Origin: Parafrigoribacterium mesophilum | GTDB taxonomy: Bacteria; Actinomycetota; Actinomycetes; Actinomycetales; Microbacteriaceae | NCBI RefSeq assembly: GCF_039652555.1 | Contig: NZ_JBDJAF010000001.1 | Coordinates: forward strand, 372,001 to 436,000 | DNA: 64,000 nucleotides | Direction: 5' to 3' | Part shown: positions 17,968 to 26,163 of the stretch, in pieces | Position numbering within the stretch: the first letter of the stretch is position 1 | Layout: every line of letters starts with the position of its first letter | Notes under the pieces: generated by a model | What the model was told of the DNA's origin: nothing | Databases searched by the model: none | What the model saw: only the letters and a program-made list of their open reading frames with translations | Position numbers and translations under genes: made by a program

Positions 17968-18387
17968 GTGGAATGGTGGGTGATGCTGGCGGGTTTCTTT
18001 GCTGGCGTGGTTGCCGTGTACCTCGTTCTGCTGCTGGGCCTGTGGGTTTATGCCCGCCGTCACCCGGAAACGGTTGGGATGAACGATGCCTTGCGTCTGC
18101 TGCCTGATCTGTTGCGGGTGATCCGGAGGCTCACAGTCGACAGAACCGTCTCGCTCGGAGTGCGGGTCAAGCTGATACTGCTGCTGGCCTACTTGCTTTC
18201 ACCGCTGGATCTCGTCCCCGACTTTCTCCCCGTCATCGGCTACGCCGATGACGTGATCGTCGCCCTGGTCCTGCGCTCCGTGATCCGCTCCGCAGGGCCT
18301 GAACAGCTGCGTCGACACTGGCCCGGCACGCCGGCCGGCCTGCTGGTCATCGAACGGCTTGCCGGAATCAGTTCATCCGGCGCCTAA
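17968..18387 (+). CDS. DUF1232 (YkvA-like) membrane protein
   Basis: A 139-residue protein: an N-terminal transmembrane helix (about residues 4-28), then the DUF1232 signature YLLSPLDLVPDFLPVIGYADD, which usually forms a helical hairpin at the membrane. Starts with GTG preceded by GGAGA at 17957-17961. Its function in the family is unknown; the place in this operon suggests a role in ion stress or membrane integrity during fluoride exposure (inferred). Confidence 0.85.
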   Translation: MEWWVMLAGFFAGVVAVYLVLLLGLWVYARRHPETVGMNDALRLLPDLLRVIRRLTVDRTVSLGVRVKLILLLAYLLSPLDLVPDFLPVIGYADDVIVALVLRSVIRSAGPEQLRRHWPGTPAGLLVIERLAGISSSGA

Positions 18388-18448
18388 CGGGAACACCCTC
18401 ATGAGTGAGTCCTGACCAGACAAGACGAGGCCTTCCAGCATGAGAGTC

Positions 18449-18500
18449 CCACTCCGCACGGCGAAAGGCTGCCCTGGGAGCGGGAGCTGCCCTATACGCC
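18449..18500 (+). pseudogene. Remnant of a second uspA 3' end
   Basis: Positions 18451-18484 match 17776-17809 (the end of uspA) at 32 of 34 bases. In the same frame they read PHGERLPWERELPYTP versus PHGEKLPWERA in uspA. It is therefore a diverged fragment of a uspA paralogue's C-terminus, cut off at the 5' side and running into the 3' end of the convergent MutS-like gene. It may be a recombination scar left when the island was assembled. Confidence 0.6.
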
Positions 18501-20015
18501 GACCCGAGTAGCGTCGACGGCCCCCTCGAAGATGCGCTCGTACAGGTCGCGGCCGAAGCTTGTGGGTAGGGGTTCGCCCTCGACCAGGGTGAAGGAGCGT
18601 CGCCCGTCGGTTGTTCTTTCGGCTCGGAGGAACAGTGTGGTGTCCGGTTGGTGCCGGTAGAACCCGTTCGCCAGGTCGTATTGGTGCGTGACGAAGAACA
18701 CGCGCGCCCCGCCCTCCAGCAGCGCTCGGATGATCTGTCTGGCGATCTGTGATCCTTCCCGTTCGTTGGTGGCCGCGAAAGACTCGTTGAACAGGATCAT
18801 CGAGCCCGGGTGCAGGTCGCCCAAGAGTGCGCTCATTCTGCGCAGTTCCTCGTCGAATTTGCCGCTGGTCATGGTCGCGTCCTCTTCCCGCCGGTAATGC
18901 GTGAAGATTCCCGAGCGCACGCTGGAGCGGAAGGATTCCGCGGCAACGAACATTCCGCACTGCATCATCAGCTGGGCAAGGCCTACGCTGCGAAGGAAGG
19001 TGGACTTGCCGCCCTGGTTGGCTCCAGTGATCATCACAAGCGGTCTCCCGTCCGCGCCCATGTCGTTTCCGACCACCCGCCGCCCGGTGTTCAGGCTGAG
19101 GCCGATGTCGTACAGTCCCGCGCAGGACATTTCGGGCCGGCCTCGTCGCTCTGGGACGGGCAGGCAGATGGGCCCGCCGATCCGGGTCAGAAGCATGTGA
19201 GCGTTGAGGCATCCGATGTAGAAGGCCAGTTCGGCGCGCAGCCGGGTGAAGAAGTTCTGGATGTGGTCCGTGGACTGTGACAGCGCGTTGGCGACGAGGT
19301 TGATGCCACGTATCCGCAACTCTCCCAGGGCCTTGGCGCCATTCTCGTCCCGTTCCGGGATTTTGTAGTAGTAGTGCGGGCGGCCCTCGCCCAGCATCCG
19401 CCGTAGCCAGTTGCGTCTATCGTCCGTGCGACGAAGCAGGGTGTAGTTGCGGCCGGCGTTGCCGGGGCCGAGTTCGGCGCTGATCAGGACGCCTTGGGTG
19501 CGAAACCGGAGCCGCCGGACGTGATCCTCCACGGTACGCAGATACTCGTCGTCCAACTCGTTTCTGAGCATGCGGAAGAAACGGGTGAGGCCTTCGGACG
19601 CGAAGACGTCGCTGTGCTCGTCGGCGATTGTCCTCAGGCGCTCGAGCAGGGGCATGAACAGTTCCAGCAGTTCGACCGAGCGTTGCAGGTTGGTGTCGGG
19701 ACGGGCGCTGAACCTGCTCCAGAACGTTTTCTTGACTCCGTCGAGGGCCTCCACGGCGGTGTCGTAGATTTGCCGGACCACCGCCGGGTGCTTCAGGCAG
19801 TCGGTGAGGATGTCCTGGCGGTAGACGATGGCGTCAGGCTCGCTGGCACTGGTCAGCACCGCCTTTCTGGAGATTTCCAGCAGAAATCGGTCGTTCTGCG
19901 CCATCGCGGTCAGGAGGGTGTCCAGCCCGAGGTCCTCGGTCAGGTCGGTGGTGTTGGCCGGCAGGGCCGCGTCGAAGTCGAAGTCTCGGTCCCGGTACAG
20001 CAGGAACGCTTTCAT
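18492..20015 (-). CDS. MutS-like ATPase, second of pair
   Basis: A 507-residue protein with the MutS core (lever/clamp region) and C-terminal ABC-type ATPase, but no N-terminal mismatch-recognition domain (no FxE motif). Walker A is GANQGGKST, the signature-region segment is EDATMTSGKFDEELRRM, Walker B is SMILFNESFAATN, and the switch His is in FFVTHQYDL. It overlaps the upstream MutS-like gene by ATGA, and the two related but distinct proteins probably form a heterodimer. MutS-like genes are known associates of fluoride riboswitches, with unknown role. It is the downstream gene of the riboswitch-3 operon. Confidence 0.88.
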   Translation of the reverse strand: MKAFLLYRDRDFDFDAALPANTTDLTEDLGLDTLLTAMAQNDRFLLEISRKAVLTSASEPDAIVYRQDILTDCLKHPAVVRQIYDTAVEALDGVKKTFWSRFSARPDTNLQRSVELLELFMPLLERLRTIADEHSDVFASEGLTRFFRMLRNELDDEYLRTVEDHVRRLRFRTQGVLISAELGPGNAGRNYTLLRRTDDRRNWLRRMLGEGRPHYYYKIPERDENGAKALGELRIRGINLVANALSQSTDHIQNFFTRLRAELAFYIGCLNAHMLLTRIGGPICLPVPERRGRPEMSCAGLYDIGLSLNTGRRVVGNDMGADGRPLVMITGANQGGKSTFLRSVGLAQLMMQCGMFVAAESFRSSVRSGIFTHYRREEDATMTSGKFDEELRRMSALLGDLHPGSMILFNESFAATNEREGSQIARQIIRALLEGGARVFFVTHQYDLANGFYRHQPDTTLFLRAERTTDGRRSFTLVEGEPLPTSFGRDLYERIFEGAVDATRVGV

Positions 20016-21550
20016 GAGCTGATCCTTTCCTTCAGCCGGTGGTAACTGAGCCCGTATTTTTCGGCGATCGCCGCCGCGTAGGCCAGGCCATCCGCGGGTT
20101 TGCGCACGATCTTGAACGTTCGTACCGCGGGGTCGGCCGCGTCCACGGTGCTGACCGTGCTGACGGTGCTAGCACCCAGGGAGGCCAGTTCGTCGACGAA
20201 GGTCACGCATACGCACAGCGAATCCAGCTCCATGATCTGTTCGATGACTTTGGTGCCGAGAAAAATCGCGTCGGCCAGCGTTGTCGAGGTGAAGATCTCG
20301 TTCAGGACCAGGATGCTGTTGGAGCTGGCTTGTTCGAGAATGCCGTGAATCCGCAACAGGTCGTCCTCCAGCTTGCCGTGCAGGTTGGTGGGGTCTTCTT
20401 GTTTCTCGAAGTGGGTGAACAGCCTGTCGAAGAGGAAAAGCTGCGCCTTGGAGCCGGGTACCGGAAGTCCCAGGCTTGCCAGGTAGTGCAGTTGCCCGAA
20501 GGTTCTGGCGAACGTCGTCTTGCCGCCATTGTTCGGGCCGGTCACCACGAAGATCCGCTCCGGATCGTTCAGGAAAAAGTCGTTGCAGACCACCGGGGTG
20601 TTCTCATCACGCAGTTTGTCCGCCAAGGCGAGATCGAACGTGGCGGTGGCGTTGATCTCCTTTGATCGATCAGACACGCTGGGACAGCAAAATTGCACGC
20701 CGGCGGATTCGATTCGATGGACATGGGCCAGATAGGCAAGGTAGAACTGCACCTCCCGGTCAAAGCGAGTGAGGGTGTCGTCGAGGAAGCCGTCGTGCTC
20801 ACTGCGGAAGCGATCCAACGCCTGGAACACTGCCGGGTTCAGTTTCGCCACCATCTGCAGAACCGCAGCTTCGACGTGGTTCATCCCCGGTGGCTCCGCG
20901 AAGGCGATCAGGTAGTCCTTGACGGCGCCCTGCTCGAATCGTTGGAACGTTGCGGCGACCTCCGCGCTGTAGTCGCTCTCCCCGTAGTAGTCGGTGACGG
21001 TGATGCGGTCGCCCTTGATGTCCATGCTGTACTTGACGTCGGAAAGGTCGGCCGCCAGTCGCTCGGTGTCAGCGGCAAGGTTCGTGAACGTGTCGGCGGC
21101 GATATGGGCTGCCAGATAGTCACGAAACGACAGAAACCCGTGCGAGGTGAGCTGCGCGGATGCCAGTTGGCCAGCGAGAGTTCGTACCGCGCCGCAATAC
21201 AGTCGCGCCGCATCTAGGAACCAGCGCTCCTTTTCATGCGGGTAGTACACCTTCTCCGAGAGGGAAAGGTTCAACCTCACCGCCCGCATTTGGTCCGCGA
21301 ACGACTCAACGGCCGCGAACAGTGCCCCGGTCTGCAGATCGTCGAGGACCTCGTGCCGGTAGTCCACGGCCTCGACATTCTTCATCGGGACCGAGAAGAA
21401 CGGCGCCAGATCGTACTCGTCACGCCCCACCACGATCGACGCCACGATCTGGTCGAGATTCAGATCCGTGAAGAAGTCCGGCTGCGTCGCATCTTCGGCA
21501 CGGACGCGATCCGACGGATTCAAGAACAGGACGCTCACCGTTGAAGCCAT
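20012..21550 (-). CDS. MutS-like ATPase, first of pair, behind a fluoride riboswitch
   Basis: A 512-residue paralogue of the neighbouring protein: MutS-type clamp region without mismatch-binding domain, then an ATPase with Walker A GPNNGGKTT, a KLEDDLLRIHGIL segment in the signature position, and Walker B SILVLNEIFTSTT. The usual switch His is replaced in a TFVDEL segment, so the two ATPase sites may not be equivalent. The ATG at 21550 has GGAAGG (minus strand of 21563-21568) upstream, which lies inside the riboswitch-3 expression platform. Confidence 0.88.
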   Translation of the reverse strand: MASTVSVLFLNPSDRVRAEDATQPDFFTDLNLDQIVASIVVGRDEYDLAPFFSVPMKNVEAVDYRHEVLDDLQTGALFAAVESFADQMRAVRLNLSLSEKVYYPHEKERWFLDAARLYCGAVRTLAGQLASAQLTSHGFLSFRDYLAAHIAADTFTNLAADTERLAADLSDVKYSMDIKGDRITVTDYYGESDYSAEVAATFQRFEQGAVKDYLIAFAEPPGMNHVEAAVLQMVAKLNPAVFQALDRFRSEHDGFLDDTLTRFDREVQFYLAYLAHVHRIESAGVQFCCPSVSDRSKEINATATFDLALADKLRDENTPVVCNDFFLNDPERIFVVTGPNNGGKTTFARTFGQLHYLASLGLPVPGSKAQLFLFDRLFTHFEKQEDPTNLHGKLEDDLLRIHGILEQASSNSILVLNEIFTSTTLADAIFLGTKVIEQIMELDSLCVCVTFVDELASLGASTVSTVSTVDAADPAVRTFKIVRKPADGLAYAAAIAEKYGLSYHRLKERISS

Positions 21551-21586
21551 CGCCGACGCCTACCTTCCGTCGCAGTAACAACGTGT

Positions 21587-21634
21587 GGTAGAAGCCATCA
21601 GCCTGATGTGGCAATCGCGAGCTTCATCGCGCGA
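21587..21634 (-). promoter_or_regulatory. Fluoride riboswitch (crcB motif) 3, controlling the MutS-like pair
   Basis: On the minus strand the order is CGCGATGAAGCTCGCG (first stem and loop), a GCC-N6-GGC second stem, then TGATGGCTTCTACC. The loop GAAGC pairs perfectly with GCTTC to form the crcB-motif pseudoknot. The closing CTACC can alternatively pair with GGTAG (plus 21560-21564), which adjoins the GGAAGG ribosome site of the MutS-like gene, giving the same proposed translational switch as riboswitches 1 and 2. Confidence 0.85.
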
Positions 21635-21724
21635 ACAAGTACAGACTAACCCCGAAGCCTCACTGTGGCATCGAAACTTTCGGCATCGCTACTATCGCGC
21701 AGGCTGGGATGAGGGATAGTCTGC

Positions 21725-21787
21725 TGGTGGCGATGGATCCCGCCGCAGCTTCTGGCTGGAACAGCACCGCACGCTAATGGTTCCTAC
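21725..21787 (+). promoter_or_regulatory. Fluoride riboswitch (crcB motif) 2, controlling eno
   Basis: It contains GGCGATGGAT, the closing CGCC, a second stem AGC-N7-GCT and the canonical 3' end GCTAATGGTTCCTAC. CTACCTT (21784-21790) can form a competing hairpin with AAGGTAG (21800-21806), which contains the AAGG ribosome site of the enolase gene whose ATG is at 21812. Ligand binding would hold CCTAC in the aptamer and expose the site; this mechanism is inferred. It lies back to back with riboswitch 3. Confidence 0.9.
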
Positions 21788-21811
21788 CTTTCCAACGCGA
21801 AGGTAGCCGCC

Positions 21812-23083
21812 ATGCCCCAACCCAGTCTGCACATCGAAGCCGTCTCGGCGCATCAGATCCTCGACTCCCGCGGCTATCCCACCATTGAGGTGGAATTGCG
21901 ACTGGCCGACGGTGCACTGGTCAGGGCCGCGGCGCCCGCGGGTGCCTCGACCGGCGCGCACGAGGCCGTCGAGTTGCGCGACGGCGCACCCGCATACTCC
22001 GGGCGCGGCGTTGATGCTGCCGTGGCGATGGCCGAGGGCGAGCTTGCCGACCTCCTCACGGCACACCCCTGGCACAGCCTCGCCGAGCTCGACTACGCGA
22101 TGCGCGAACTCGATGGCACCGCCAACGCCTCCCGCGTGGGCGGGAACACCCTCGTCGCGCTGTCGATGGCGGCGTGCCGCGGCTTCGCGTCAGCCGCCCA
22201 GTTGCCGCTACATTCGTGGATCGCGTTTGCGACCGGCAGCACGGAACGGCTGCCGGTGCCGCACTTCAACGTGTTGAACGGCGGTGCCCACGCCGCCAAC
22301 GAACTCGACTTCCAAGAGTTCATGATCGCCCCCGTCGGTGCCGACTCGTTCGAAGCCGCTGTGCGATGCGGCGCCGAGACGTACCATGCGCTGGCCAAGC
22401 GCATCCGGAGACAATTTAAGGAAACCGGGCTGGGCGACGAGGGTGGATTCGCGCCGCGAATGGCCCGGCCGGAAGAAGCCCTCGGCCTCGTGGTCGAGGC
22501 GATCACCGACGCCGGCTACACGCCAGGAATGGGCGAGGTGGCTGTCGCCCTCGACCCGGCCGCGAACGGATTTCACACCGACAACGGCTACCGGGTTGCT
22601 GGCGAGGACCTCAGCGACGGTCAACTGCTCGAGTATTACCTCCGCATGGTCGACACGTTCCCGATCCGGAGCATCGAAGACGGCTTCGCCGAGGACGACG
22701 CGACTGGCTGGATCTCCCAGGACGGCCGACTCGCCTCCCGCATCCAACTGGTCGGCGACGACCTCTACGTCACCGACCCGGCCAGGATCGCGGACGGAGC
22801 CCGCCGCCGGCTCTCCAACGCAGTCCTCGTCAAACCAAACCAGATCGGCACCCTCACCCAGACCTTTGAGGCCATCCACGTCGCCCGCGAACACAACATG
22901 GCCTGCATGATCTCCCACCGATCCGGGGAAACCCTCGACACGTTCATCGCCGATCTCGCCGTGGGCACCGGCGTCGGCCAAATCAAATCCGGCGCCCCTG
23001 CCAGAGGCGAACGCGTCGGCAAATACAACCGCCTGCTCGAGATCGCCAGAAACCACCCGGAGTTGCCTTACGGCCTCGCCTAA
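21812..23083 (+). CDS. eno: Enolase (fluoride-island copy)
   Basis: A 423-residue phosphopyruvate hydratase (2-phosphoglycerate to phosphoenolpyruvate). All catalytic and Mg-binding segments are present: GASTGAHEAVELRDG, the QEF and GDEGG glutamates, ALDPAAN, EDGFAEDD, VGDDLYVT, the catalytic Lys of LVKPNQIGTLT, SHRSGET and QIKSG. It is therefore predicted active. Enolase is a classic fluoride target (fluoride-phosphate-Mg inhibition), and the riboswitch directly upstream implies that fluoride turns this copy on, either as extra enzyme or as a less sensitive variant. First gene of a three-gene operon. Confidence 0.95.
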   Translation: MPQPSLHIEAVSAHQILDSRGYPTIEVELRLADGALVRAAAPAGASTGAHEAVELRDGAPAYSGRGVDAAVAMAEGELADLLTAHPWHSLAELDYAMRELDGTANASRVGGNTLVALSMAACRGFASAAQLPLHSWIAFATGSTERLPVPHFNVLNGGAHAANELDFQEFMIAPVGADSFEAAVRCGAETYHALAKRIRRQFKETGLGDEGGFAPRMARPEEALGLVVEAITDAGYTPGMGEVAVALDPAANGFHTDNGYRVAGEDLSDGQLLEYYLRMVDTFPIRSIEDGFAEDDATGWISQDGRLASRIQLVGDDLYVTDPARIADGARRRLSNAVLVKPNQIGTLTQTFEAIHVAREHNMACMISHRSGETLDTFIADLAVGTGVGQIKSGAPARGERVGKYNRLLEIARNHPELPYGLA

Positions 23084-23136
23084 AATGCACACTCCCCCCA
23101 CCACAACAACGCGCACCACCTGAAAGGACCCCACAC

Positions 23137-23631
23137 GTGAACTCCTTCGATGTAACGATCGAGATACCCGGCGGCAGCCGCAACAAATACGAGGTCGACC
23201 ATGAAACCGGTCGCATCCGGCTGGATCGCCACTTGTTCACCGCGATGGTTTACCCGGCGGACTATGGGTTCATCGCCGACACCCTCGGCGAGGACGGCGA
23301 CCCGCTGGACGCCCTAGTGCTCCTCGACGAGCATGTCTATCCCGGGGTGGACGTGAAAGCACGGGCGGTAGGAGTGTTCCAGATGGCGGACGAAGGCGGA
23401 CCGGACGCGAAGATCATCTCCGTTCCCGATACCGACCCCCGCTGGTCGGCGATCCGCGACATCGACGACGTGCCCGCCCACACCCGCGCGGTGATCGAGC
23501 ACTTTTTCCGTCATTACAAAGACCTCGAACCGGGCAAATTCGTCACCATCGACGGCTGGGCCGACGCTGCCGAAGCCGAGAAGATCATCGCTGCGGCCTT
23601 TCGCCGGATCAAGCAGCCCAAAGGGGTATGA
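23137..23631 (+). CDS. ppa: Family I inorganic pyrophosphatase
   Basis: A 164-residue soluble pyrophosphatase with the family I active-site segment EDGDPLDALVL and the surrounding conserved residues (VYPADYGFI, then TDPRW and HFFRHYKDLEP). Hydrolyses pyrophosphate to phosphate; this family is strongly fluoride-inhibited. GTG start with GAAAGGA nine bases upstream. It follows eno by 53 bases and overlaps the next gene (ATGA), so it belongs to the riboswitch-2 operon. Confidence 0.94.
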   Translation: MNSFDVTIEIPGGSRNKYEVDHETGRIRLDRHLFTAMVYPADYGFIADTLGEDGDPLDALVLLDEHVYPGVDVKARAVGVFQMADEGGPDAKIISVPDTDPRWSAIRDIDDVPAHTRAVIEHFFRHYKDLEPGKFVTIDGWADAAEAEKIIAAAFRRIKQPKGV

Positions 23632-25481
23632 CCACGCCAACCCAGCACCTGTACCTCATCCGGCACGGACAAACCACGCTCAACGCGGAAGGACGGCTGA
23701 GGGGGCTCGCCGACCCGCCGCTGGACGAAACCGGCCTTGCCGAAGCCCGAAACCTCGCCGCCGTCCTGGCCGGAAAACGCCCCTCCATGGTGCTCTCGAG
23801 CCCACTGCAACGAGCAGTCCGCACCGCCGAGCTCATTGCGGAGGCCGCTGGGGCACCCTGCTCGGCGGATGGCCGCTTCAACGACCGGGATTACGGGCCG
23901 AGGACGGGGGAAGTCAAGGCCGACGTGGTTGCGGAATGGGGCAGCGTTGACGATGCTCCCGGGGTGGAAGCACTCTCCGCGGTTCTGGCGCGTGTCCGTC
24001 CGGCACTTGACGCCGTTCTGGATGCCGCAGCATGCGCCGGCCAGTCCGGACCGGTCGTCGTCGTCACCCACGACGCCGTGATCCGCCCGTTGATCGCCTC
24101 CATCGACCCGAACAGAACCAACCTGGAAGAACCCACGGGATGCTGGAATCACCTGGCCCGCACCGACGGCGTCTGGACGGTGATAGCGGTCGACCAAAAA
24201 CCCGCGCCCGGCCCCGAGGCAACCGAAGAATCAGCGGCGACCGCGGAACCGGGGCCGACCGGGCGCTGGTTCACCCTCGGTGTCGGCAGCATCGGCCTGA
24301 CCAGTTTCTTCTCCGACTCCGGTCACGAAATCGCCACCGCCCTACTCCCAGGACTGATCACCAGCGTGCTGCACAGTTCCGCCGCGGCCCTCGGCTTGAT
24401 TGAAGGGATCAGCGACGCGTTCGTCGGCATTGCCAAACTGGTCGGCGGTCCGCTCGCCGACGACCCGAAAACACGCGGCCGCGTAGCCAGCGGAGGTTAC
24501 GTCGGAACCGCGGTCGCCACCGGCGCGATCGGGCTGGCAACCGCCGTGTGGCAAGTCGGCGTCCTGCGCGGAATCGCCTGGGCAGCACGCGGCCTGCGCT
24601 CCCCCGCCCGCGACAGCCTCCTCACCTCCTTGACCCCTCGCCACGCATACGGCAAAGCGTTCGGCATCGAACGGGCCGGCGATAACCTCGGTGCCGTAGT
24701 CGGCCCACTGCTGGCCGCTCTTCTGGTCTCCCTCGTGGGCATCCGTCCGGCCATCTGGTTCGCCGCGATTCCCGGGTTGTTGGCCGCCGCCGCGATCACC
24801 GTCGCGACCCGGCAGGCCAAGAAGAATGCCAAGAACACCGGTCAGAAGATGCGCACGCGCCTGATTGCCCATTACCGAAACCTGCGCGGCACCGGCCTGT
24901 TGCGGGTGATGATCCCCGTCGCCCTATTCGAGGCCGGAAACCTCGCGACGACGTTGCTGATTCTGCGCTCCACCCAACTCCTGGAAACCGCCGGCTATGC
25001 TGCGGTAGCCGCGGTGGCTATCACCGTGCTGATCTACGCCGCCCACAACGCCGTCGCGGCCATCATGGCGTTCACCGGTGGCGCCGCCATTGATCGGTTC
25101 GGCCCCCGGGTCGTGCTCGCGGCTGGTGCCGGATTGTATGTCCTTGCCTACGCCGGCTTCGCGGCCGGCCCGACATCCTGGGGATCGCTGCTGATTTTGT
25201 TTGCCCTCGCCGGCTGCGGAATCGGATTCGCGGAAACGGCCGAGTCCACCCTCATTGCACACGCGCTGCCGGAAAACCTTCGCGGCACCGGATTCGGAAT
25301 GCTCGGTCTCGTCCAAGCCGGCGGCGACCTCGTCGCCACCGTCGTAGCAGGCATCCTCTACACGACCATCGGAGCCGCCGCAGGATTCGGCTACGCAGCC
25401 GCCTGGATGCTGCTGGCAACCATCGCCGCCACAGCCGGCATCCGGTGGACAAGAGCCGGAGCGACGACACCGCGACGCTAG
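23628..25481 (+). CDS. Histidine phosphatase - MFS transporter fusion
   Basis: A 617-residue two-part protein. Residues 1-190 are a histidine-phosphatase (phosphoglycerate-mutase superfamily) domain: the phospho-acceptor motif LIRHGQTTLNAEG, SSPLQRAVRTAEL, and the second His in VVTHDAVIRPL. After a Pro/Glu/Ala-rich linker (about 190-215) comes a 12-helix major-facilitator domain with an RSPARDSLL segment and a cytoplasmic loop of basic residues. Both parts look intact. ATGA overlap with ppa. Placed after eno and ppa it completes a glycolysis/phosphate-centred fluoride operon; substrates of both halves are unknown. Confidence 0.87.
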   Translation: MTTPTQHLYLIRHGQTTLNAEGRLRGLADPPLDETGLAEARNLAAVLAGKRPSMVLSSPLQRAVRTAELIAEAAGAPCSADGRFNDRDYGPRTGEVKADVVAEWGSVDDAPGVEALSAVLARVRPALDAVLDAAACAGQSGPVVVVTHDAVIRPLIASIDPNRTNLEEPTGCWNHLARTDGVWTVIAVDQKPAPGPEATEESAATAEPGPTGRWFTLGVGSIGLTSFFSDSGHEIATALLPGLITSVLHSSAAALGLIEGISDAFVGIAKLVGGPLADDPKTRGRVASGGYVGTAVATGAIGLATAVWQVGVLRGIAWAARGLRSPARDSLLTSLTPRHAYGKAFGIERAGDNLGAVVGPLLAALLVSLVGIRPAIWFAAIPGLLAAAAITVATRQAKKNAKNTGQKMRTRLIAHYRNLRGTGLLRVMIPVALFEAGNLATTLLILRSTQLLETAGYAAVAAVAITVLIYAAHNAVAAIMAFTGGAAIDRFGPRVVLAAGAGLYVLAYAGFAAGPTSWGSLLILFALAGCGIGFAETAESTLIAHALPENLRGTGFGMLGLVQAGGDLVATVVAGILYTTIGAAAGFGYAAAWMLLATIAATAGIRWTRAGATTPRR

Positions 25482-25575
25482 CCCCTACACGGCTGCCTCT
25501 GCTCTCTACGATTGCCAGCCAGACCGCGTTCCGCCCCGCAACTGCCAGCTTCTGCGCCGGATTTGGTCTCTGCGT

Positions 25576-26163
25576 TTAGCGTGTAGTTGTCAGTGTGGCG
25601 ACAAGAATAATCAACGCGGCGGTGATCAGTGCTGGACCATGAGCCTGGACTGGATTCTGATGACCGACCACCACGCGGAGCACACGCTGCACGCTACCGA
25701 TGAGCACAGCAACGGCGACGACGAATACGGATGCATAGCCCGACCCGATCGCAACGGTGATCGTAAGCGCCGATGCGAATTTAGCGTCGCCGAACCCGAA
25801 CCACCCGGCCATACCCATGGCCGCGTAAGCGGAGAAGACGACCACACCGCACGTCATCGGAACGATCAGACGCATAAGGTCGGTCGACGCGAATGCGATC
25901 GCTGCTGCTTGGATCAATCCCACTGCCGCGATGGGAGCGACGTACCGGTTCGGGAGTTTGTGCGTCTGCACATCGACCATGGCAACCGGAATCCCGGCAA
26001 GGGCGACCAGCCCTCCGAGTATCCAGGCGTAGGTGTCAGTGGTGAGGATGGACCATGCAGCGAGTGCGAGTGTGCAACTCGCTGCTGCTGCTATCCCAGC
26101 CATCGCCAACGTGGAGAGGTGCCGTTGCTGCCGTGCCCCCTTGACAGCCGCGACGTCGCTCAT
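25576..26163 (-). CDS. Prepilin peptidase (TadV/CpaA, A24 family)
   Basis: A 195-residue polytopic membrane aspartic protease that cleaves Flp prepilins. The catalytic Asp residues lie in MVDVQTHKLPNR (Asp64) and GFGDAKF (Asp126), the standard A24 pair. The start at 26163 overlaps the stop of the upstream gene (ATGA); a longer in-frame extension to 26607 lies inside that gene and is rejected. Last gene of the Tad operon. Confidence 0.87.
   Translation of the reverse strand: MSDVAAVKGARQQRHLSTLAMAGIAAAASCTLALAAWSILTTDTYAWILGGLVALAGIPVAMVDVQTHKLPNRYVAPIAAVGLIQAAAIAFASTDLMRLIVPMTCGVVVFSAYAAMGMAGWFGFGDAKFASALTITVAIGSGYASVFVVAVAVLIGSVQRVLRVVVGHQNPVQAHGPALITAALIILVATLTTTR

Noticed and set aside
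22208..23134. 308-codon minus-strand ORF opposite eno
   Set aside because: Shadow ORF produced by high-GC codon bias of the enolase gene; no ribosome site or family.
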